Positions 10,613-18,143 of a stretch of DNA of 64,000 nt are shown in pieces. Position numbers and translations under genes: made by a program. This stretch comes from Bog-366 sp963722555 (GTDB lineage: Bacteria; Acidobacteriota; Terriglobia; UBA7540). Location of the stretch: assembly GCA_963722555.1 (NCBI GenBank), contig CAVRNQ010000007.1, positions 62,001-126,000 of the forward strand, read 5' to 3'. Positions within the stretch are counted from its first letter, which is position 1, and each line of letters begins with the position of its first letter. The notes under the pieces were generated by a model. It searched no databases and was not told the DNA's origin. It worked only from the letters and a program-made list of their open reading frames with translations.

Positions 10613-10949
10613 CCCATTTCACCTGATTGCGTGTAATCCAAAAATGACTACGGCATTGGTCGCGATACGAAAGTGATGGATGTATGGTGGCCAGATTGCC
10701 CTCGCTTTTGAGCGTCCAGTGCGGGTTATCGCTGGCCTGTAAGCTAACTGAAAGCCTATGGCCCAGGCGGCACGGGCATTCCAGAACGGCCGATAGTCGC
10801 CTGCCGTTTCGCTCGACCAGGTAGATTAAAGAACCCGTCTCGGCGGGAACATCGCTCATCCGCTCGACCACGCGTAGGCCAGAATACCGACGTCGCCTGA
10901 ATATGTTTGGCGCCCGTCGGGCTAGAAATGCCGTAATCCGTTTCAGCAT
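10590..10949 (-). CDS. DUF6527-like small protein of a ubiquitin-like operon
   Basis: A 119-residue protein with a cysteine-rich core (CPCRLGHRL) followed by a WTL strand and a CRSHFWITRNQVKW segment. This matches my memory of DUF6527, a small probable zinc-binding family found beside bacterial E1/E2/JAB ubiquitin-like genes. The start is two bases after the stop of the JAB-E1 gene, so the two were probably translated together. Its biochemical role is not known to me. Its 3' end overlaps the antisense integrase remnant by about 20 bases. Confidence 0.65.
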   Translation of the reverse strand: MLKRITAFLARRAPNIFRRRRYSGLRVVERMSDVPAETGSLIYLVERNGRRLSAVLECPCRLGHRLSVSLQASDNPHWTLKSEGNLATIHPSLSYRDQCRSHFWITRNQVKWAFECRTE

Positions 10950-10951
10950 TA

Positions 10952-12330
10952 CTAAGCTCCCCAGGTCATGTCCATAAACGGTTCTCTGTCACCCCTGCCC
11001 CATTTTCTTTTGTCTGCGCACATGCAGGCTGATGCTGAAGGCGTTGAATTCCTTACGATTTTGGAATCATCAAAGAGGAGGAACAGTTCCGTGCTGATGC
11101 GTACTGCACCCATATAACCGCTGAACCTATGGAGCAACTCGTTAACGGCGAAGGAAGCCGCAGAAGTCGTGAATGGAATCACTGCGGGGGCATTGGTTTG
11201 TAATTCCGGGATGTACCCTTGCTTCCGGAGGCGCTTGTATTCTTCAAGGTTTGTTTCCTGCAATACCTCTGCGGTAATCACATCGCCCGATATGCGTTCA
11301 CGGCAAAATAGACACGCGGCTCCCGGCATCAGCGTAGTGATTCGCGCTTCGACAGCTTTGACATCGCCATTCTGTGAATCCACCTTAACGCCAAGGTCGA
11401 ATACAGGGATCATATAGTAGAGCGCGAAGCGCGTAAGAATCGAGCGCCCCACTCGCGATCTGTACATCCAAATATGACATCGCATTGCCGAAACCGTTCG
11501 ATGACCGCGCGACTGGTGATGTTTCCAGGCACGGAGTCGATTATCGTTCCAAGGCCGATGTCATCAGAATGCGCACGAAACATCTCGACCTTCGGAGTGC
11601 CCGCATCGCGGACGCGAGATCCATAAACGCGTGTGACGTTGGACTCCTCCAGTGCTTGCACGTCGGCAATGACAAGGCGTCCGACGCCAAGCCGGACCAA
11701 ATGTTCGGCGACGGCAGATCCCGTGCCACCCATGCCGACAATGCCTATCGTCAAATTGTGCAGAAGCTTTTGTAACTTTTCGCCGAAAGCCAGAACCTGA
11801 CGCGAGAAGAAATTAAGGCGGAGTTCTGTGCCGTCTAAGTCCATTACAAAGCGGAACCTGTTCCCAATGACCCGGATACGCTCCATAGGTACATACGACC
11901 CGTCCGGCAGCCATACTCGGCCAACCGGCCAATCCGGCGACGAGAACACAATGCTGCCATGGATCGCGGTATCGTTGTGAATGCGATTGTAGGCCGTGCG
12001 AAACAGTGGCTCTTCGGTTTTATCGTCCTGACCGGAGTGCTCGGGCACACCTGGAGGATGGGAGTGCACGAAGGCGAAGCACAATTTCCGTTCTGCGGCT
12101 GCTTTAATTGCCCGGAGAAAGGAGGGTTGCCGTATTTGCATGTGCACTTCAGAGGAGTGGTCGATTTCTTCTGGAGGCACAGGGATTATATCGCACGCGA
12201 GCAATCGAGCTTCGTCGCCCGTTTTCGAGAGCCCGCACAGAACATACGCAGCTTCCTCTGCCGGTGAGTGGAACAGGTGGTTCGCCAGGCGCTCGTAATC
12301 CTCCTGCATGAAGGTCATGGTGAAGCGCAT
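10952..12330 (-). pseudogene. JAB deubiquitinase-like / E1 (ThiF) fusion with one frameshift
   Basis: The N-terminal domain (about 1-150) is a JAB/JAMM metalloprotease: a Glu pair at 25-26, HSHP at 89-92, and Ser99/Asp102 completing the H-x-H-P...S-x-x-D motif. The next domain is an E1/ThiF adenylyltransferase with nucleotide-binding GMGGTGS at 199-205 and Asp223. The frame breaks near 11440 within GCTDREWG, at a run of four Gs that looks one base short. The remainder follows in another frame (RSILTRFALYYMIPVFDLGV, then a CLFC pair) to 10952. E1-JAB fusions activate or remove ubiquitin-like modifiers in bacterial antiviral operons such as Bil, Bub and type II CBASS. Either a recent pseudogene or a single-base sequence error. 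Confidence 0.8.
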
Positions 12331-12334
12331 GGCA

Positions 12335-12523
12335 TCATATTCCTTTGTTGATCTCCGCGACTACGGCCGCAAGAAATGTCCGGAGATTGTCGATTCCGGA
12401 GCGCCACGCCAAGTGGCGTGACCATTGCTGCCACGCCTTGTTGCCAACAACCGGGTGCTGGTCGCAGCTTTGTCGTGCACAAACTGTGCATGCGATTGAA
12501 ACCACTGAGTAGCTGCCCTGCGA
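12335..12523 (-). pseudogene. E2-like (Prok-E2 type) C-terminal remnant
   Basis: The open minus-strand frame from about 12523 to the UGA at 12335-12337 ends with W-x-x-WSRHLAW, then G-x-DNLRTFLAAVVAEI. This resembles the tail of the E2/UBC-family proteins that normally precede E1-JAB genes. The stop lies four bases before the ATG of the E1 gene, as expected for coupled genes. The N-terminal part, including the catalytic-cysteine region, is missing: the frame meets a stop at 12524-12526. The call rests on the short tail motif and on position. Confidence 0.5.
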
Positions 12524-12698
12524 CTAAACTGTCTTGGAAAACGGGGAAATATCGTAAGTTCCTGTGAATGACCAGAGAGACAAATAAAAAGACGCCCAGC
12601 GGCGGTGTCCGACGGTATTGGAGGCCTGAGGAGAATATCGATGATTATTTGGCGCTGATATGCAGTTCACTCATTCAAGTGTAGGCGCTACTGCGAAC

Positions 12699-13544
12699 TT
12701 ACGCGCCACGCGCGGCGCTGATTGCCGGTGAGCTTCTGGCTGAAATGATGAGGAATCGGCCATCAGGGGAAGCAGCCGCGGGGGATTCCGGCCACCATGC
12801 CTTGACCTCTCGCAGCCATTTGACAAGCTTTTGGCGGAAATCGCGCTCTCGACCGTAATGTTTCGAGCCCAATTGTTGACACAAGCCCGTGCTTCCGAAC
12901 AATGGTACGCGAGCTTGCCGACCTAATTCGAGACTCCAGCTTCTCCAAACCAGCCAGACATACAGGTCAAGCATGCCGGGAGCGTTGGCTAGGGCTGCTA
13001 CCACTCTGCGCTCAATGGGAATCTTGTGGCGGTCGATCTCGTTATGGAAAGCCTCGCTCAAAGTAATGGTATTATCAGATTCGTCGGCGTTCTGCTTCGC
13101 AGGCTCCTCGCGGTTGTACCAGATGTGGAGGCGGTCGAAAAAGTGGAAACGCGCGGAGTCTAACACGACGGCTTTCTGGCGCTGCTCTTCAGTGCCGAAA
13201 AAGATGGTAGCGCCGAAAATGCGTTGGAAGCCCTGAACGATCCTGTTGTAGTGGTAGCCGTTTTTGGGGAGTTCGAAGTAGTCGAGCATCTGCGAGGGAC
13301 TGGCAAACCGGACCTCACGGCTCTTTTGGAGAACGGCGAGGGTTGCAACCCAGACGGGAATGAGGCGGTCCTGTCCGAAGGGTAACCCGAACCGAGGGTG
13401 CCCGACGATATCGAGGGTAAACTTGCCGTTCCGCCGGGTGTGAGTCAGTTGGTGTGCCGGAGGTCGCCGTAAGGGAATACCGCAGAGGATGAACGGGCGA
13501 GCGTGGTAGGCGACTTGCTGCTTTGACCTGAATCCGACCGACAA
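12699..13544 (-). CDS. RepA-type plasmid replication initiator, 5' truncated
   Basis: Resembles the RepA_C plasmid initiator family: TRRNGKFTL, HPRFGLPFGQDRLIPVW, a SREVRF segment, and FQRIFGATIFFGTEEQ, followed by a second winged-helix-like half ending in WLREVKAWWP. Homology starts at about residue 9 (QQVAYHARPF). The codons before it are antisense to a GH2 glycosidase fragment, so the natural 5' end is gone and the reading frame runs across a rearrangement junction near 13520. It would act at a plasmid or integrative-element origin. Here it is probably a relic of an integrated plasmid. No iteron repeats were noticed nearby. Confidence 0.72.
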   Translation of the reverse strand: MSVGFRSKQQVAYHARPFILCGIPLRRPPAHQLTHTRRNGKFTLDIVGHPRFGLPFGQDRLIPVWVATLAVLQKSREVRFASPSQMLDYFELPKNGYHYNRIVQGFQRIFGATIFFGTEEQRQKAVVLDSARFHFFDRLHIWYNREEPAKQNADESDNTITLSEAFHNEIDRHKIPIERRVVAALANAPGMLDLYVWLVWRSWSLELGRQARVPLFGSTGLCQQLGSKHYGRERDFRQKLVKWLREVKAWWPESPAAASPDGRFLIISARSSPAISAARGA

Positions 13545-13725
13545 GCTGACGTTCTTTACTCACTTGCGGCTCACCAAAGGCCAATCTGGGGAAGACGTGT
13601 CGCCCATACGCTGGGAGGATAATTACTTTGAACTAATACCTAGGGAAGAGAGGGAGATCCAAGCAAACTATCGGCGCAAAGATCTCCAGGGGCGCGCGTC
13701 TGCAGTGGAAGTGGACGGTTGGAAT
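13521..13725 (+). pseudogene. GH2 exo-glucosaminidase-like C-terminal fragment
   Basis: The frame NPTDKLTFFTHLRLTKG, RWEDNYFELIPREE, VEVDGWNV matches the last 65 or so residues of the complete GH2 proteins at 45904-48561 and 51339-54014 (VENPSSNLAFLVHLQ, WEDNYFSLLPGEKRE, VQVDGWNV). It is about as diverged from them as a different family member would be, not a copy. The upstream part is absent because the truncated RepA gene begins at the junction. Confidence 0.85.
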
Positions 13726-13838
13726 GTCCAGAGAACACTTCTCAAGTCTTGTGACTGCCCGACGCACTGCGCCAACCTTCTCCCCAGGGCTGAGTATGTC
13801 GCACATCTTTTGCTGAAACGGTGGTTAAGTGGGAGCAG

Positions 13839-13864
13839 AGCCCTCTCCCCTTGGGGAGAGGGCT
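13839..13864. repeat. Perfect 12-bp inverted repeat (hairpin)
   Basis: AGCCCTCTCCCC, a TT loop, then its exact complement. It lies between the GH2 fragment and the giant exported gene at 13937. It resembles the GC-rich palindromic REP-type units seen in many bacteria and could also act as a transcription stop. It is not followed by a T-run, so a classic intrinsic terminator is less likely. Confidence 0.75.
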
Positions 13865-13936
13865 GTATCTTCGACAACTTAGTAAATCAGGTTTATCGGA
13901 CCCGATGGCAAGAATTAACGAACCTGGGAGGGTGAC

Positions 13937-16900
13937 ATGTGCCAAGCCGAATATTCTACTCGCACATTAGCGATTGTTTGGGTGCTTATCTTCTTGATCG
14001 GCGACACCAGCCGTGCGCTGACTCCTGTCCAGTCTGGTCAAAACGCTGTTCCGCCAGTCAATCGAGCCCAATTTTCGTCGTTGGAGGTGCATGGAACCTG
14101 GTCCTGCCTCAAAATTCCAGATGACGCGATTGATTTTGCTCTGAAAAGCCGGGGTGCGTCAGCCACGGCTTCGAGCACGGCAGAACACTTCGACCCCAAT
14201 GGCGCCATCGATGGCAATTGGACGGCGCAAGGATGGGGCCAGGGGCACGGCTGGCAGAACGCCAAGCGGCACGAATATCCTTCGTGGCTGGAGATCCGCC
14301 TCCCTCACGAGGAGGAGATCGATACAATCGTCATCCAGACTTTTCCGGAGGTCATGCGCGGCCTGAACTGGATGGGGATTCGAAATGCCGACATACAAGT
14401 CGAGCAAAAGGGAAAGTGGGAACAACTTGCGGGCTACGCGGTGCGAGGGAACGTAAAAGGGGCGATTGTTCTTCCCTTTCAAGCCCTCCAGGTCGACGCC
14501 GTTCGGATCGATGTGCTGGGGGCTAATTCGGCGCAGCAGGAAGACGTGCTTTATGACGATGACGACTTCACGCGTATACTGCAAGTAGGCCTCTATCACC
14601 TGAATACACCATATCCGGTTGCTCAGCAGGACGTGAGTGTGCACGTCGAACGTGGTCCGCGTGGCAGCGTGGCGGTCTATCGTGACGAATTGCCGGTTAA
14701 ACCGTCCAACCCTTCCTCGCCCGAGTCCCTCGCTTCAGTGTTTCATCAGGCCGGGTATGGCGTGACTTTCCTAGACTCAAAAGCGCTTTGTGTACCTGGG
14801 ATTTTCAACCGCAAGAACTTCGATGTCTTCGTGCACCCGTATGGTTCTCCGTTCCCAATCGGCACGCTGCTTTATCAGTTTCTTGAAGGCGGCGGGCACT
14901 TGATTACACTCGGCGGGCACCCCTTTCGACGTGCTCTTATGTTTTCACCCGAGGGAAAGCTCGTCGACGGCGGCTACGACCCCGGCATCACTACGACGGT
15001 CGCGCGGCAAGCGGATTATAAGTTGCCGTATCGCCAGCAGCTCGGCTTGTTCTACACCGGTTATGAAAAGTTCGAGGACGTGTCTTACGTGACGCCCGCG
15101 CCCGGTCAGGACGTCGTCAGGAAGCCGTTCAAACTGAACGCGCATCTGGAAGGCGAAGTGGCGGCAGCTCTGGTGGGCGAACGGCTCTCCCTGGAAGAGG
15201 GCGAGCGGCTGGTCGAAGAAGGAACCTTCCCCGCTTACGTCCACACCGCCCGAGAAGGTCTGGCCAATCTGGCGGGAACCTACAATTGGGCTCCGGACAG
15301 CGCCAACTTCGATTATCTGAATGGTTACATCTTTAACTGGCCGCGCGCCAGGTGGATTCCCCTGATCAACGCCTACGATCGGCTGGGACGACTGCGGGGT
15401 TCCGTCGTCAGCCTGCTGGCCAACTTCCGCGGGCTGTATCGGGGTTCGGGATGGATATTCTGCGGCGTCGAAAACGAAGACCTCTTTTCGCCTCAGCACC
15501 CCGAGTTTACCGAGGCTTTGCTCGATGGCTTGCGATACTTGAAGTCCGGTTTGGGGTTGCACGACGTCTTGCCGGAAATGGACTGTTATCGTCAGGGTGA
15601 GGCTGCGCAAGTTGCGGTTACCATTGAAAACTACGGACCTGCCCCTCGCCGCGTGTCGGTGAATTTCCAGTTGATTCCCTCCGGCGCCAAGTTGCCGGCC
15701 TTCGAAAAACGACTCGATGTTCAAGTGCCGCCGGGCGCGAGTGCGCGGCCCTCGGTGAGCTGGAAGCCCGCCCAATTCAATTCTGACTTTTATCTCATCC
15801 GCGCGACCCTTTCCGAGGGCGCGGCGCAGATTGACACGGCCGAGAGCGCCTTCGTGGTGTGGGACCCCAAGGTCATTGCGCAGGGACCCCAGGTGGATTT
15901 TCACGATAGCTATTTCCATATTGGAGGCCACTCAAAACTTCTTGTTGGCACCCGAACGAATGGATTTCAGCCGCATGGACAAGTGGATGAAGACGTTCTC
16001 GGCTTAGACCGCCAGCTCGCTGAGATGCGTGAATACGGGATGAGAACCCTTTCACCCGTTTTCTTCGACTTTTACCTTTCCGGGCTGGCGTGGGGAGAGC
16101 CCGGAACTCCTGCCATCCCGCTTCAACTACTTCGGCAGATCGATGCGCAGGTGCAGCTTGCGCAGAAACATCACCTGATCATTGCCCCGGACGTTTTCTT
16201 CATGACGAAATCCATGGCCCTGGAGCGGGCGGCGTTCAGCCGCCGGATCTGCGAAGAGCTGGGGAAGCGGTACGCGTCCGTGCCTGGCATCATGTTTTAC
16301 ATTTTCGACGATGGCTACCGAGACACGCCAGTACAGCGGTTCCGCGATTGGTCCCGGAACTGCCTGGAAGGTTTTGCCAGCTCCGGTCGCCATTACCTGG
16401 TGTTTGCACAAAGCTACGGGCTCGCGATGCAGCGTTATGGACTCGCCGAGCTTTCCATGCCTGTAACCGAGACTTACAACGAACATGGTAACCCAGCGCA
16501 CTATCGCGCCATCGACATGCGCGCATCAGGTAAGAGCTTTCACGTTGAGGAGTTCGGCGTGTTTGACAGCGGCGCCAAGCCGAGTGACATCGATCTGCAC
16601 ACCTATCCCGGCCTCAACGTTTCCGGATCGCCCGCCGGAGATTACAATGTTTACCTTATGGAGCCGCATCTGTTTTTTGCCACCGGCGGGTCGTTTGTGA
16701 CCAATTGGGTTTGGAAGGATACCTCACACCTGATCTTCCCCTGGGGCGTGACGAATGCGAACGACAGCACTCCGCTGGGGCACCTCATTGCATACCGCGA
16801 CGAAGGCTATTTCCTCGGTCATTTCCAGCCCCAGTTTGATTTACCAAAAGTCCTGGTGGTGCTCTCAAAGGCCCATCTGATGAAGGATGAGGAGTCGTTT

Positions 16901-18022
16901 GTTCCATACCTGAATGGGACCATGGATGCGCTGTTCGAGCGTGCGATCCAATTTGCGGTAATCGATGACGTGGACTTGGACCGCCTCCCTACCGAACCGC
17001 ATGTCTTGATCTACCCCGACCCGGAGTATGCGTCGAAGGAAGTCTTCACGAGGCTCCGATCGCGGGTCATGGCAGGGGACGATCTGTTTCTGACGGGGGA
17101 CTTCACTCAACCATTCGAGGATGGCGGGGACCGCCAAACCAAGTTTTTCCATGATCTGGTGGGGCTCCGGTGGCTCGCCGATTACCCGGCCGGAAGCGAG
17201 GTTGCCATCCAGCCGGTCGAAGGAGGGGAACTCCTAAATCCCTACCTCGGACACCCGCTGAGCAAGTTCCAAACGGATGGGGCGCACGCGCTCGCGGCGG
17301 ATTCCGCCGGGAATGCGATCGCTGCCATTCACGAGCTTGGCGGCGGGCATGTGTTCTTCACATCGGACGCGAGCCTGGGCGGCGCCCGACGGGCGCTCGA
17401 CGCATTTCTGGCGATGCGCCCAGTGCCTTCTGTAGCGATGTCTCCAAAGAGGCCCAACCGCGACATCTTTGAAATCGACCGTGTTGGGGGTGGGAAGGTT
17501 TACACGCTGGCGGCGACCAATCCCGGCGGCGAAAGGTCCGGAGGCATTGGCCCGTGGATCGAGAGGCCGGAAAGTTATGTGGTGGAGACCGGCAACGAGA
17601 TCGTCCATTTGCCGTTGGGAGGCTATGGCGTTTCGTTATTCGCAGTTCGCGCTGACGGCTCCATCGATGCGTTGGAGGGTCAGGGCAAGTTCGGCGTGGG
17701 TGGCGAAGCGCTGCTCGAATCCGAGCCCCACGTCATGGCAATGTCGCTGGACGATGTCGCGCTGAACAAATCCCACGCCGTCGCACTCTTCGCACTGGGT
17801 CGAGGCAGGATTTCGATGGCTCTGCCGGAGGACACGGACGTCGTTGAAGTAGGCGAGACGACGGGCGCCCAGTTTCATCCGGTGGAAGAAGTGAAAGCTA
17901 CTCGTGAAGGAAGCCGGCTGACCTTCCACCTTGATGAGGTGCAAGCGCGCGGCGTTGTCTTGATTTCCTCCAAGGCAGAGCGGGATCACGCCCGGCAGCT
18001 CATGAGCGCGTCCCTGCAGTAA
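13937..18022 (+). CDS. Giant exported glycosidase-like protein, paralogue 1
   Basis: 1361 residues, with ATG 13937 behind a GGGAGGG site. The order seen is: signal peptide (about 1-28); discoidin/F5-8C-like sugar-binding domain (about 50-215, with SWLEIRLP and DDDDF); a class I glutamine-amidotransferase-like fold (about 235-340, GGHLITLGGHPF); a beta-sandwich (about 580-655); a TIM-barrel-like region (about 665-930); a second amidotransferase-like domain resembling the trimerisation domain of GH42 beta-galactosidases (about 970-1110); and a C-terminal beta-rich part. Candidate catalytic acids, conserved in all three paralogues, are Asp791/Asp792 (FDDG) and Glu872 (EFG). The usual Asn-Glu of clan GH-A is absent. 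Paralogues are at 25784-29980 and 59992-64000. Substrate unknown. Confidence 0.85.
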   Translation: MCQAEYSTRTLAIVWVLIFLIGDTSRALTPVQSGQNAVPPVNRAQFSSLEVHGTWSCLKIPDDAIDFALKSRGASATASSTAEHFDPNGAIDGNWTAQGWGQGHGWQNAKRHEYPSWLEIRLPHEEEIDTIVIQTFPEVMRGLNWMGIRNADIQVEQKGKWEQLAGYAVRGNVKGAIVLPFQALQVDAVRIDVLGANSAQQEDVLYDDDDFTRILQVGLYHLNTPYPVAQQDVSVHVERGPRGSVAVYRDELPVKPSNPSSPESLASVFHQAGYGVTFLDSKALCVPGIFNRKNFDVFVHPYGSPFPIGTLLYQFLEGGGHLITLGGHPFRRALMFSPEGKLVDGGYDPGITTTVARQADYKLPYRQQLGLFYTGYEKFEDVSYVTPAPGQDVVRKPFKLNAHLEGEVAAALVGERLSLEEGERLVEEGTFPAYVHTAREGLANLAGTYNWAPDSANFDYLNGYIFNWPRARWIPLINAYDRLGRLRGSVVSLLANFRGLYRGSGWIFCGVENEDLFSPQHPEFTEALLDGLRYLKSGLGLHDVLPEMDCYRQGEAAQVAVTIENYGPAPRRVSVNFQLIPSGAKLPAFEKRLDVQVPPGASARPSVSWKPAQFNSDFYLIRATLSEGAAQIDTAESAFVVWDPKVIAQGPQVDFHDSYFHIGGHSKLLVGTRTNGFQPHGQVDEDVLGLDRQLAEMREYGMRTLSPVFFDFYLSGLAWGEPGTPAIPLQLLRQIDAQVQLAQKHHLIIAPDVFFMTKSMALERAAFSRRICEELGKRYASVPGIMFYIFDDGYRDTPVQRFRDWSRNCLEGFASSGRHYLVFAQSYGLAMQRYGLAELSMPVTETYNEHGNPAHYRAIDMRASGKSFHVEEFGVFDSGAKPSDIDLHTYPGLNVSGSPAGDYNVYLMEPHLFFATGGSFVTNWVWKDTSHLIFPWGVTNANDSTPLGHLIAYRDEGYFLGHFQPQFDLPKVLVVLSKAHLMKDEESFVPYLNGTMDALFERAIQFAVIDDVDLDRLPTEPHVLIYPDPEYASKEVFTRLRSRVMAGDDLFLTGDFTQPFEDGGDRQTKFFHDLVGLRWLADYPAGSEVAIQPVEGGELLNPYLGHPLSKFQTDGAHALAADSAGNAIAAIHELGGGHVFFTSDASLGGARRALDAFLAMRPVPSVAMSPKRPNRDIFEIDRVGGGKVYTLAATNPGGERSGGIGPWIERPESYVVETGNEIVHLPLGGYGVSLFAVRADGSIDALEGQGKFGVGGEALLESEPHVMAMSLDDVALNKSHAVALFALGRGRISMALPEDTDVVEVGETTGAQFHPVEEVKATREGSRLTFHLDEVQARGVVLISSKAERDHARQLMSASLQ

Positions 18023-18143
18023 GAAGCTGGGAGAGAATGAGATGCCTGATCTGTAGCGCTCCGCACCGTGCCGTCTATACCAACAATCGGGCATTCGAAG
18101 GACCAGCAATTCAAGACTTCCGACGGAAAAGCGAAGGGGGAAA

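Noticed and set aside
14945..15931. Minus-strand frame of 328 codons inside the giant exported gene
   Set aside because: Antisense shadow of strongly conserved plus-strand coding sequence; the same shadow appears with the other paralogues.
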